A DNA stretch of 43,228 nt. Source: CAZEVY01 sp964515555. GTDB taxonomy: Bacteria > Acidobacteriota > Terriglobia > Bryobacterales > Bryobacteraceae. Under the pieces are notes generated by a model that saw only the letters and a program-made list of their open reading frames with translations, was not told where the DNA came from and did no database searches. A program made the position numbers and the translations under genes. Position 1 is the stretch's first letter; each line of letters opens with the position of its first letter. The DNA lies in NCBI GenBank assembly GCA_964515555.1, contig CAZEVY010000036.1:1-43228 (forward strand), given 5' to 3'. This document shows, in pieces, positions 7,805 to 15,862 of this stretch.

Positions 7805-8763
7805 TGTATGCGCGCCACCCATAATGCGGAGGGATACTGAAAGCCCTCACCGCCGATCCAATCCACCTCCGCCGCGAGTCGTGCGCGCGGAAACTCGCGC
7901 GCGAAAGCCGCCGTGGCGACGCCCATCGCCATGCGGATCAGGGGACCTCCGGGACATTGCCGCGGAGCCGCGCCCAGGGAAAGCTGCGCCGCCGCGGGGC
8001 GCCTGAGATCGAGGCGATCCGGATCGGCGAACTGTTGCGGATCCCGGTTGGCGGAGGCGATCTCCAGCACGACGTCGCCGCCGGCGCCGATGGCCGCGCC
8101 GCCGATCTCCACCGCCGCCGATGCCGTGCGGAACAGCGCGCGCGGGAGACCGGCATAGCGCAGCAGCTCGTCGAGCGCAGCCGTCATGGGCACAGCGGTG
8201 TTGGCGAGCCGAGCGAGCTCGTCCGGGTGCCGCACCAGCGCCAGCCACGCGCACGCGAGCAGCGCCGGAAGCGTCTGGGAGAGCGCCACGTAGGCCGCCT
8301 CGCCCTCGACTCCGCGATTCGGGAAGCGGCCCTCCATCGCGGCGCGCGCGGTCTCGGCGCGGCGCTTCAGCTCCTCGCCGCCGGGGTCCGCGGCGGCGGA
8401 GGACACGTCGCGCGCGAGTTCCGCGAGACGGCCGTCGGCGTCGGCCGCGCCGGTGACGATCCCGGCCGCGCGGCGCGACCAGGGCCGCAGGAAGTCGCCG
8501 GCGAGATCGACCGCGCCATCGCGCGGCAACGAACCGGCGAACTCCACGGCGGCGCGCTCCATCCCGTCGCGCCAGGAGTCGAGATGTGCGGGCGTGAGTG
8601 CGGTGCGGGTTTCGTCGCGAAGCGTGGCCTTCATGACGTCCGGCGCCAGCGCGGGCTCGCGCATCGCCGCGACGACGTCGTCATAGCGGCTCAGGATCCA
8701 CGCACGGCGCCCCGGTTCGTATCGGGCGGATCGCGGCGGCTCCGGCGAGAGCGGATCGCGCAC
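7801..8763 (-). CDS. Cytochrome P450-like protein, short and divergent
   Basis: A 320-residue protein with P450 landmarks: a K-helix ExxR (DELLRYAGLP), the ANRDPQQFADPDRLDL segment, and a heme-loop LGAAPRQCPGG with Cys270 as the presumed heme ligand. It is about 80 residues shorter than typical bacterial P450s. The heme loop has Leu for Phe and Ala for the second Gly. The I-helix position of the oxygen-activating AGxET reads LSQTLP, so the acid-alcohol pair is missing. It may be a degenerate or non-monooxygenase P450. The GTG at 8763 is used because an in-frame TGA lies five codons upstream; AGGA stands about 9 nt before it. Its stop overlaps the isomerase-like ATG (ATGA), so the two are translationally coupled. 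Confidence 0.78.
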   Translation of the reverse strand: MRDPLSPEPPRSARYEPGRRAWILSRYDDVVAAMREPALAPDVMKATLRDETRTALTPAHLDSWRDGMERAAVEFAGSLPRDGAVDLAGDFLRPWSRRAAGIVTGAADADGRLAELARDVSSAAADPGGEELKRRAETARAAMEGRFPNRGVEGEAAYVALSQTLPALLACAWLALVRHPDELARLANTAVPMTAALDELLRYAGLPRALFRTASAAVEIGGAAIGAGGDVVLEIASANRDPQQFADPDRLDLRRPAAAQLSLGAAPRQCPGGPLIRMAMGVATAAFAREFPRARLAAEVDWIGGEGFQYPSALWVARIQ

Positions 8764-8856
8764 GCTAGCGTCCTGTCACCGAGATTCGCGGCATCACTCG
8801 CACCCTGCACATGACCGCTCCGTGACCGTCGCGGCTCTGCAACTCCGGCGTTGTTA

Positions 8857-8880
8857 AGCCGCGCGCGTAAGCAAGCGGTT
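8857..8880 (+). repeat. Short dispersed repeat, copy 2
   Basis: GCCGCGCGCGTAAGCAAGCG and its flanks match the copy at 14552-14574 (opposite strand) at about 20 of 23 positions. It lies in the 150-bp gap between the P450 start and the end of the SH3-domain gene. I see nothing else in that gap. Confidence 0.5.
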
Positions 8881-8913
8881 GTGCCTCATGCCGCGGATGT
8901 CTGCGATGAAACA

Positions 8914-10116
8914 CTAGCGGCCCAGCACCGCGCGGCGCCATCCGCGCACCGTGTCGGCGACGCGGGCGAGCAGGTTGCGATCGTCGGCCGGCTTCGGCGC
9001 CGGCGCCGTCACCTCCGGCGGCGGCTCGTGGCTCGGCTCGGGCGGCGGCTGCCAGGCCTGTTTATCGACCAGGCGCACGTGGTAGCCGCGAAAGGCGTAG
9101 GTGCGCCGCGTGTAGCTTCCGTCCTTGTTCTGCACGGCGAGAGAGAATCGCGAGCCTGCCTCCTCGCCCTGCGGCGGGTGGACCTGGACGGGGAAGTATC
9201 CGCGCAGATTGCGCTCGATGTACGCCGTTTCGTAGTGCTTCCTCCGCTGGCTCCACACGAAGATCCGCACGCTGTCGAACTGGTAGGGCGCCAGCGGCGT
9301 GGCGAGCGTGGTCCACAGCCAGTGATGCCGCGTCTCGCCGCGATAGTCGACCTCGCCCAGCGAGAAGTACGACGTGATGCGGTGCCCCTCGGCGTACTGC
9401 GCGACTTCATCGGGAATCGACATGATGAGCGGGCGCGTGAGCACCCAGCCGGCGCGGCCGTCGGGGATGCGCACCAGCGTCCAGTCGTCGGAGCGGACCT
9501 GCGCAACGGGACGCGGGAACGGGCTGCGGCTGAGCTCGATCCAGTCGGCCGGCGGCGGCGGCGCGGCGGGCATCGGCGGCGGCTCGACCTCGGGCTGCTT
9601 CTTCTTCCGGCGCGGCGCGCGTTTCGGCGCCTGCTTGGGCGTGGCGGGCTGAGGCGACTGGAGCGCCGTGCGCGGCAGCGCGGCGTGACGGATCACTTCG
9701 ACGCTGCCACCCTCGCGAATCTGGTAGAAGCTGGGCGACTGGCGGTGCGGCTCGGTGTGGACATTGAGCGGATCGTTGACGGTGGCGCGCCCGTGCGACG
9801 GCATTTCGCGCGAGCCGGCGGCGAGCTCCTTGAGCCGCGCCATCTGACCGGGCTGAAGCAACTGGCGGCCGTCGGCCCAGCCTTCGACGCCCGTCCGGGT
9901 GCGCACCTTGGCGAACCGGCGGCGCCACTCGAGGATTTCGAGCCGCTCGCCGTGCGGCACCGCCGCGGCGACCGGCGCGCGCAACGCCAGGTCCTGCCGG
10001 ATGTTCAGGGTGGCCGGTCCGGCGAAAGCCTCGCCGATCGCGGCTGCTTTCGGCGAGTCCGAGGAGCAGGCGGCCATCAGCAGCGCGGCAGCGGCAAGAT
10101 AGGCGAGGTACGGCAT
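8914..10116 (-). CDS. SH3-domain predicted lipoprotein with Pro-rich linker
   Basis: A 400-residue envelope protein of unknown role. The N-terminus MPYLAYLAAAALLMAACSSD is a signal peptide with a lipobox-like MAAC, so it is probably lipid-anchored. Residues about 38-90 (LNIRQDLALRAPVAAAVPHG, ending in GVEGWADGRQLL) and 115-140 (PLNVHTEPHRQSPSFYQIRE) look like bacterial SH3 (type 3) modules. A basic, Pro-rich linker follows (APRRKKKQPEVEPPPMPAAP), then another SH3-like piece (DDWTLVRIPDGRAGWVLTRP) and a C-terminal domain of about 140 residues that I do not recognise, ending in a Pro-rich tail. SH3 modules often bind cell-wall or peptide ligands. The ATG at 10116 sits 40 bp after the S9 peptidase stop, so the genes may be co-transcribed. 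Confidence 0.75.
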   Translation of the reverse strand: MPYLAYLAAAALLMAACSSDSPKAAAIGEAFAGPATLNIRQDLALRAPVAAAVPHGERLEILEWRRRFAKVRTRTGVEGWADGRQLLQPGQMARLKELAAGSREMPSHGRATVNDPLNVHTEPHRQSPSFYQIREGGSVEVIRHAALPRTALQSPQPATPKQAPKRAPRRKKKQPEVEPPPMPAAPPPPADWIELSRSPFPRPVAQVRSDDWTLVRIPDGRAGWVLTRPLIMSIPDEVAQYAEGHRITSYFSLGEVDYRGETRHHWLWTTLATPLAPYQFDSVRIFVWSQRRKHYETAYIERNLRGYFPVQVHPPQGEEAGSRFSLAVQNKDGSYTRRTYAFRGYHVRLVDKQAWQPPPEPSHEPPPEVTAPAPKPADDRNLLARVADTVRGWRRAVLGR

Positions 10117-10156
10117 CGGCGCTTCTACTGCCAGTCTACCCGCTGCGCGGACTTCG

Positions 10157-12793
10157 CTACTGGCTCACGCGGCGGGCGGTCCCCTGCGTAGTGCCCTGCG
10201 CGCCGCGGCCGCGGCGCTCGCCGGTCTGCTCCTGCTCGCGATTCAGCTCGATCATGTCGACGCCCTGGCCGTGGTCGCCCAGCAGGTGCCGCGCGAAGTA
10301 GTCGGCGCGCAGCCAGAAGACGTAGTTGTTGGCGTCGGCGAAGGCGTGCCGCTTGCCGGGCACCAGCATCATGTCGAAGCGCTTGTTGGCCTTGATGAGC
10401 GCGTCGGCCAGCCGCATGGTGTTGGCGACGTGTACGTTGTCGTCGATGTCGCCGTGGATCAGCAGCAGCCGGCCCTTGAGGTTTTTCGCGATCTGCGAGT
10501 TGGTCTCGATGGAATACTCGAAGCGCACCGCGCCGTCCTTCTCGGCGACCTCCTTGACGCCGTGGTGCTTCTCGCTCCACCAGCGGTTGTAGATGTTGTT
10601 CTCGTGGTTGCCCGCCGACGACACCGCCACCTTGAAGAAGTCCGGGTACACCAGCATCGCCGCCGTCGACATGAAGCCGCCTCCGGAGTGCCCGTAGATT
10701 CCCACGCGCGAGGCGTCGATGAAGCGGTGCCGCTGCGCCAGTTGCTCGATGGCGGCCTTCTTGTCGGCCAGGCCGTAGTCGCGCAGGTTGCCGTAGCCGT
10801 AGGTGTGGTACCACTTCGAGCGGTCGGGATGCCCGCCGCGATTGCCGACTTCGATGACGATGAAGCCCAGTTGCGCCAGCGCGTAATTCTGACTCCTCGG
10901 CGAGAAGACCTTCGTCACGCTTTCCTGCTGCGGTCCCGGATAGACGAAGGCGATGACCGGGTACTTCTTCGCGGCATCGAAATCGAAGGGCTTATACAGG
11001 ACGCCGTAGAGGTCGGTGACGCCGTCGTCGGCCTTCACCCGGAAGGTCTCGGGAAACTTGAAGCCCGCGTCGGCGAGCCGCGACAGGTCGGCGGTCTCCA
11101 GATCGGCGACTCTTGCGCCGAGCGTGTCGTAGACCGCCGAGGACGGCGCCGAGCTGACGGTGGAGGCGTTGTCGACGAAGAACCTGCCGTTGTCGGACAC
11201 GTTCGCCGCGTGCGAGGCGTTGCCCGGATTCAGCAGCTTCAGGCCGGTCCCGTCGAGTCCCACGCGATACAAGTGCGCGTAGTAGGGGTCCTCGCCCGGT
11301 TCGCGTCCGACGCCGTTGAAGTACAGCACGCGGTTCTTCTCGTCGAGCCACTGCTGGTCGTCGGCCACCCATTCGCCGGAGGTGATCTGGTTCTTCAGCG
11401 CGCCGTCGCCGGAGAACAGGTAGTAATGCCCCCAGCCGTCGCGCTCAGACCAGTGGACCAGCTCCTGGCCGTTGTTGACCAGAGCCAGCGGCTTGAACTC
11501 GATGTAGGTGTTGAAGCGCTCCTCGATGAGCGTCTTCACCTCGCCGGTGGCGGCGTCGGCGACGGCGATGTCCACCTTCTTGAGGTCGCGGCTGGCGCGG
11601 CGGAAATAGACGCGGCCCGAATCGCCATTGAGCCAGCGCGGCTCGGTGCTCTCGCGCTCGCGATCGCGATTGGTGGCCGGCGCGGTGAACACGGCCAGGT
11701 CCTGGTCGGGGAACCGCGACGCCTTCACCGCCAGGCGGCTGCGCGCCGCGACGTCGAAAACTTCCAGGTGCGACTGCGGAACGTTCGCCTCGCCCGGCAT
11801 GGCATAGCGATACGTCTGCAAGGTCGGCCGGGGAACGGCGAGCGAGTTGATCACCCACAGGTCGGCGACTTTGCGCTGGTCGCGCCGGATGAGCGAGAAC
11901 TTCTTCGAGTCCTGCGACCACTGCACCTGCGCCGCCGGGACGCGCGCGTTGCGCCTCACGGAATCGCCCTGGTCCTGGTCGGTGCGCTCCTCCTGAATCC
12001 GCTCCTGATCGGTGAGCCGTCGCGTGTAGCCGAAGTGCTGGACGCCGTCGGTGGTGATCTGCGTCTCGGCGATGGTGGAATCGTTGGCGTTCTTCAGCGC
12101 CTTGGCGTAGTTCTCGGCGTCCATCATGTAGAGGTTCTCGCCGCGCGCGAACACGACGGTCTTCTCGTCGGGCGCGACCTGCGCCCAGCGCGGCTTGCGC
12201 GGCCGCAACTGCGCGGGATCGACCAGCGCGAGTTTCCCCGACGCCAGATCCAGCTCGATGTTGACGACGCGCGCCGGCGGACCGGGAGGCCCCTCGGCAG
12301 GCGGCCCTCCGCCACGGCCCTGTCCCCCGCCGGCCTGCTCGCGCGAATCGGTGGCTCCGGGAACATCGGCGTCGCGCGGAACGGTCACCTCGAACTGGAG
12401 GACGGTGTCGCTCTTGGCGAGCTTCATCTGCCGGATCGGCAGGTGCTGGGAGTCGAACGGCAGGCGCGTCAGCGTCGTGAGCTGGGCGGCGACTTTTCCG
12501 GCGTCGAACAGCGGCGTCTTGGTCTTCCGGACGCAGTCGACGACGAAGAAGCGGCGTCCGGAGCCGGATTCCCAGCTGTACCAGAACTTCTCGCCGGACT
12601 CGAACCAGCGCGGCGCGACGGTGGTGTCGAAGACCAGCTTGCCGATCTTCTGGGGCGTCCAGCGCGACGCCAGGTCGTAGTTGGCGCGGGCGGGCGGCGG
12701 CGGCGCGACGTCAGCGGCCGAGGCCAGGGCGATCGCCAGTCCCGGCGCGAGAATGCACCGCGAGTATCCGCGAATTGAAAAGTGTGGTTTCAT
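10157..12793 (-). CDS. Secreted S9 (prolyl oligopeptidase/DPP IV-type) peptidase
   Basis: An 878-residue serine peptidase that should release dipeptides from peptide N-termini outside the cytoplasm. The signal peptide is MKPHFSIRGYSRCILAPGLA and following residues. About 550 residues of DPP IV-type beta-propeller come next. The alpha/beta-hydrolase domain carries the triad Ser703 in GHSGGG, Asp784 in HGDIDDNVHV and His816 in GKRHAF, all intact. The ATG at 12793 is preceded by GGGGAG at 6-nt spacing, which favours it over the TTG one codon upstream. A charged 25-residue tail after the hydrolase domain is unusual and may be a linker or disordered end. It lies between the pectate lyase and the SH3-domain lipoprotein on the same strand. 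Confidence 0.9.
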   Translation of the reverse strand: MKPHFSIRGYSRCILAPGLAIALASAADVAPPPPARANYDLASRWTPQKIGKLVFDTTVAPRWFESGEKFWYSWESGSGRRFFVVDCVRKTKTPLFDAGKVAAQLTTLTRLPFDSQHLPIRQMKLAKSDTVLQFEVTVPRDADVPGATDSREQAGGGQGRGGGPPAEGPPGPPARVVNIELDLASGKLALVDPAQLRPRKPRWAQVAPDEKTVVFARGENLYMMDAENYAKALKNANDSTIAETQITTDGVQHFGYTRRLTDQERIQEERTDQDQGDSVRRNARVPAAQVQWSQDSKKFSLIRRDQRKVADLWVINSLAVPRPTLQTYRYAMPGEANVPQSHLEVFDVAARSRLAVKASRFPDQDLAVFTAPATNRDRERESTEPRWLNGDSGRVYFRRASRDLKKVDIAVADAATGEVKTLIEERFNTYIEFKPLALVNNGQELVHWSERDGWGHYYLFSGDGALKNQITSGEWVADDQQWLDEKNRVLYFNGVGREPGEDPYYAHLYRVGLDGTGLKLLNPGNASHAANVSDNGRFFVDNASTVSSAPSSAVYDTLGARVADLETADLSRLADAGFKFPETFRVKADDGVTDLYGVLYKPFDFDAAKKYPVIAFVYPGPQQESVTKVFSPRSQNYALAQLGFIVIEVGNRGGHPDRSKWYHTYGYGNLRDYGLADKKAAIEQLAQRHRFIDASRVGIYGHSGGGFMSTAAMLVYPDFFKVAVSSAGNHENNIYNRWWSEKHHGVKEVAEKDGAVRFEYSIETNSQIAKNLKGRLLLIHGDIDDNVHVANTMRLADALIKANKRFDMMLVPGKRHAFADANNYVFWLRADYFARHLLGDHGQGVDMIELNREQEQTGERRGRGAQGTTQGTARRVSQ

Positions 12794-12841
12794 CAAAGAC
12801 TCCCCTGCCGGGTCGGATTTAGCTCATGCTACCGCAAATTG

Positions 12842-12855
12842 CCGCTCGCGAGCGG
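12842..12855 (-). terminator. Palindrome downstream of the pectate lyase stop
   Basis: CCGCTCGCGAGCGG is a perfect 14-bp palindrome 5 bases past the pectate lyase TGA (12862-12860) and can form a 5-bp stem with a CGCG loop, followed by CAATTT. There is no real U-tract, so termination is uncertain. It separates the lyase from the S9 peptidase gene. Confidence 0.3.
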
Positions 12856-12859
12856 GAAA

Positions 12860-14527
12860 TCAACGCGCCACGAACGCGGCCATGGCCTCGAGATTGCGCG
12901 TAAAGGTCGATGTTCGTATGACGCGCTGGCGCGGCGGCTGCGCGCCGTCGAACAGGACGATGCGGTCGTTCTCGGAAATCGGATAGACGCGGTCGTTGAT
13001 GGTCAGCACCATCGGGCGCGCGGCGGTTACCGAAACCACTCGATCGGCGCGTCCGATGACGCCCTCCTCCACCCAGGCGCCGCGGTCGTCAAGCGACCGG
13101 ATCAAGGACGCGATGTGCGCCGGGGCCGGCCGCGGGCCACGGGACTGGGGCTCGCTCCACGGCGAGAGGCCGTGCAGGCGCGCGGAGCGCCGCAAGGTCG
13201 CGGGATCGGCGGCGGCGGCGCGGGTGTACTCGGCGCGTATCTCGGGCAGTGCGGCGGCGCTCACGAGCACGGCGTAGTGCGTGATCACCGAAGCGTCGCT
13301 GTAGCTGAGCTCGTAGCCGTCCGGCCGCGATGAGGCGCCAAGCCCCCGGCCGGAGATTTGCGTCCCCTTGGTGATGTATAGGGGGCGATTGGTGTGTAGC
13401 TCGTAGAATCGCGCCAGCGCGCCCGCCTGAGGAATGCGTCGCCAGATCTCGGCGGCGTTGGCAGCGGGCCGCGGCAGCACCGATTTCTCGAGGTAGCCGA
13501 GCGCGCGCGGCACGGCGTCGAGATACTTCTTCTTCCCGGTTTCGCCGTAGAGCACCATCAGCATGCGCAGGATTCCCTGGGACTCCCCGCCGGTCACCGA
13601 CGGCGGCTCGAAGACGCGCGCCCAACTGGGATGCATGTCGATGTCGTACTGCTGCGCCCAGGCCGGCTGCGGATCGGGCATCTGCGCGAGCAGCATGAAG
13701 TCGCCGCCGCGCTCTGCCGAGGCCAGATAACGCGGATCGTTATAGATGCGCGCCGCCTCCAGCATCGCGTCGATGCAGTCGGCGATGGAGTTGTCGTTGA
13801 AGGTGTAGTTCGTCTGGTAGTTGGCGCCGGGCCAGACTCGCGGCCAGGACGCCGGATAGCTGGCCCGCTTCACGGGAAACTTCGCCGCCTCGGGAAAGCG
13901 CGAGTAGCGTTGCGGCCACGCGCCGTTGGGATACTGCGCTTTCAGCAGCGCCTCGAGAGCGAACAGCGCCGCCTCGTGTATGGACGCATCCTTGAAGTCG
14001 AGCGCGCGGTCGAGGCGCATGAGCAGCCGGAGGTTGGCTTGTGTGACGTTGTCGTCGAAGGTCGTCGGCGGACGGTCGGGCGTCTCGGGGCGCGAGCAGT
14101 CGCGGATTTTGCGGTAAGGGTAACGGGCGCGTTTCTCGGGGTCGAACTCCACCAGGTAGTCCCATCCGCCCGAGCAGAGCTGGCCCTCGACCAGCGCGTT
14201 TCCGGTCTGGCGCGCGGCCTCCAGATAGAAGCGGTCGCCGGTGGCCTCGAAGGCCGCCAGCAACGCCATGCCGGCCACCGGGGTTCCCTCGCGCTGGAGC
14301 TCGATCTGCGTCTTGCCTTCCGATTGTTCAGAGCGGCCGTAGCTCAGATCGTCGGTGTAGGTGAAGTGGTAGCCGCCGCGCGTCGAGACTTTGCCGCTGT
14401 AAAAGGACGCCGCCTTCCGCATGGCGGCGAGGACATCCTCGCGGGCGGGTGCGTCCTGGCACCAGGCCGAGGCCGCGGCGCACGCCACCGGCACGATACG
14501 AAGGAGTCGTGCAGCCTTGCTAAGCAC
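12860..14527 (-). CDS. Secreted pectate lyase, PL10-like
   Basis: About 555 residues from a GTG at 14527. The N-terminus VLSKAARLLRIVPVACAAAS (then AWCQ) reads as a signal peptide. The body matches the PL10 pectate lyase type, alpha/alpha-toroid enzymes that cleave polygalacturonate by beta-elimination: GGWDYLVEFDPEKRARYPYR, TFDDNVTQANLRLLMRL, YPNGAWPQRYSRFP, TNYTFNDNSIADCIDAMLEA, and LYITKGTQISGRGLG with YSDASVITHYA near the end. The start is uncertain: an in-frame ATG at 14629 adds 34 residues (MNDYSRRRR...), and a TATACT box stands 10 nt before it. The added segment is encoded by the dispersed repeat and would push the signal peptide inward, so the GTG is preferred. It fits plant-polymer degradation with the neighbouring sugar genes. 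Confidence 0.82.
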   Translation of the reverse strand: MLSKAARLLRIVPVACAAASAWCQDAPAREDVLAAMRKAASFYSGKVSTRGGYHFTYTDDLSYGRSEQSEGKTQIELQREGTPVAGMALLAAFEATGDRFYLEAARQTGNALVEGQLCSGGWDYLVEFDPEKRARYPYRKIRDCSRPETPDRPPTTFDDNVTQANLRLLMRLDRALDFKDASIHEAALFALEALLKAQYPNGAWPQRYSRFPEAAKFPVKRASYPASWPRVWPGANYQTNYTFNDNSIADCIDAMLEAARIYNDPRYLASAERGGDFMLLAQMPDPQPAWAQQYDIDMHPSWARVFEPPSVTGGESQGILRMLMVLYGETGKKKYLDAVPRALGYLEKSVLPRPAANAAEIWRRIPQAGALARFYELHTNRPLYITKGTQISGRGLGASSRPDGYELSYSDASVITHYAVLVSAAALPEIRAEYTRAAAADPATLRRSARLHGLSPWSEPQSRGPRPAPAHIASLIRSLDDRGAWVEEGVIGRADRVVSVTAARPMVLTINDRVYPISENDRIVLFDGAQPPRQRVIRTSTFTRNLEAMAAFVAR

Positions 14528-14551
14528 GGCGCCGTAATTGTTTGCGGATGA

Positions 14552-14574
14552 CTGCTCGCTAACGCGCGCGGCTC
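14552..14574 (-). repeat. Short dispersed repeat, copy 3
   Basis: On the minus strand GCCGCGCGCGTTAGCGAGCA, the same word as at 8857-8880. It lies just upstream of the preferred pectate lyase start, in what is probably its 5' leader. Confidence 0.5.
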
Positions 14575-14639
14575 CGTAACCCAACCGCGCGGATCCGAAA
14601 GCACGCCGGCGGCGGGAGTAATCGTTCATCGCTCGGCAC

Positions 14640-14645
14640 AGTATA
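14640..14645 (-). promoter_or_regulatory. Candidate -10 box for the pectate lyase gene
   Basis: TATACT on the minus strand, one mismatch from consensus, with no convincing -35. It would start transcription near 14633, giving either a near-leaderless message from the ATG at 14629 or a leader of about 106 nt before the GTG at 14527. Confidence 0.35.
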
Positions 14646-14678
14646 CCGGATGGAGCGATTCCGGGCGGTCGCGCTTCG

Positions 14679-14707
14679 TTGACACTCCCCATCCCCGCTG
14701 TTAGCTT
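14679..14707 (+). promoter_or_regulatory. Sigma-70-type promoter of the polysaccharide cluster
   Basis: A perfect TTGACA (14679-14684), a 17-nt spacer and TAGCTT (14702-14707, 3 of 6 matches to TATAAT). Transcription would begin near 14714, about 10 nt before the first glycosyltransferase ATG at 14724. No repeat or operator is evident around it. Confidence 0.5.
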
Positions 14708-14723
14708 GGGAAATCGCGCTTCG

Positions 14724-15857
14724 ATGAAGCTCCTGGTGGCGTGCTTTGAAGTTCCCGGATTCGGAGGAGCGAGCACGTCGGCCTACCGGCTCTTTGAGCG
14801 CTTCCGCTTCGATGGACTCGACGCCGCCTTCCTGAACCTGATCCACGCCGCCGACCTCGACCGCTTCCGCGCCGCCTGGGGCGCCCAAATGGGAAACCCC
14901 AGGGCGCTCGCCGCGGTCCATAACGCGATCGTCGACGACAGCTCCATGTTCGGTCCGTCGCCGGAGCTGGTCAACCCGGCGCTTGAAGCCTGCCCCGTGA
15001 TGCTGGGAGTCGACTACATTGCCGCGCTCTTCCTCAAGCGCAGTTTCCCGCGCAAGCGCGTCCTCTATCTCACCGCCGGAAGCCAGCACGTCAAGGACGC
15101 CATTACATTCGGAATCGTCCCGGACCTGATCGCGTTCCTCGATCGAATCCGCGAGCGCCGCCAGTTGGGCTTCGACGGCAAGTTGGACTGGTCGCGCCAC
15201 GAGCGCGCCGCGGTCCAGGAATGCGACCTGGTGGTCACCCACGCCGACGCGATGCGCGACGTCTTTGTCCGCATGTTCCCCGGCTACGCCGGACGCATTC
15301 ATCCCGAGCCGGTCTGGTTCGCGGAATGGATCTGCGAGGATGCGCGCGCCTTCGCCGGCCACGCGCGGCCGTTCGCCGATCGCGATATCGACGCGCTGTT
15401 CGCCGCCAGTTCGTGGTCGCGCCGCGAGAAGCATCTCCCCTTTGTCGAGCGCATCGCCGCCGAGGGCGCCGGACTGCGGATTCACGTTGCGGGCGAGTGC
15501 CCGCGGGCGGTGCCGGGCGCGACGATGCACGGCCTGGTCGCCGACCGCGCGCGGATGTTCGAACTGTTCGGCCGCGCCCGCGCAGTGGTCTGCCCTTCGA
15601 TACTCGACGCGGCGCCGGGCGTGCTTTTCGAGGCGGCGGCGCTGGGCGCCAACGTCATCGCGTCGCGCAACTGCGGTAACTGGAAGCTCTGCCATCCCGA
15701 TCTCCTCGCCGACCCGTTCGACGCCGGCGTCTTCCTCGATAAGATTCGCCTGGCCGCCACACGCAAGTTCGACGACAATCTCGACTGGTTCCTGGCGCGC
15801 GACTCGTACCGGGATCTGTTCGAGACTCTGCGGGCACTCGACGACGCCGCGGCCTGA
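14724..15857 (+). CDS. GT-B-type glycosyltransferase, first gene of the polysaccharide cluster
   Basis: A 377-residue cytoplasmic enzyme. The N-terminus MKLLVACFEVPGFGGASTSA has the early Gly-rich turn of GT-B transferases. A middle segment reads RERRQLGFDGKLDWSRHERA, followed by CDLVVTHADAMRDVF, where acceptor-side helices are expected. The C-terminal half shows IDALFAASSWSRREKHLPFV, then CPSILDAAPGVLFEAAALGA (donor-binding EAAALG, in place of the usual ExxACG-type element) and NVIASRNCGN. The family is probably GT4-like, though it is divergent and the sugar cannot be named. The ATG at 14724 is preferred to upstream codons because the conserved domain starts there; no clear ribosome binding site precedes it. 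It is separated by 5 nt from the next glycosyltransferase. Confidence 0.75.
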   Translation: MKLLVACFEVPGFGGASTSAYRLFERFRFDGLDAAFLNLIHAADLDRFRAAWGAQMGNPRALAAVHNAIVDDSSMFGPSPELVNPALEACPVMLGVDYIAALFLKRSFPRKRVLYLTAGSQHVKDAITFGIVPDLIAFLDRIRERRQLGFDGKLDWSRHERAAVQECDLVVTHADAMRDVFVRMFPGYAGRIHPEPVWFAEWICEDARAFAGHARPFADRDIDALFAASSWSRREKHLPFVERIAAEGAGLRIHVAGECPRAVPGATMHGLVADRARMFELFGRARAVVCPSILDAAPGVLFEAAALGANVIASRNCGNWKLCHPDLLADPFDAGVFLDKIRLAATRKFDDNLDWFLARDSYRDLFETLRALDDAAA

Positions 15858-15862
15858 GCGCC

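Noticed and set aside
10271..12778. 835-codon open frame antisense to the S9 peptidase gene
   Set aside because: It is a by-product of high GC at third codon positions; the translation is rich in Arg/Val with no domain, while the opposite strand encodes an intact peptidase with its catalytic triad.
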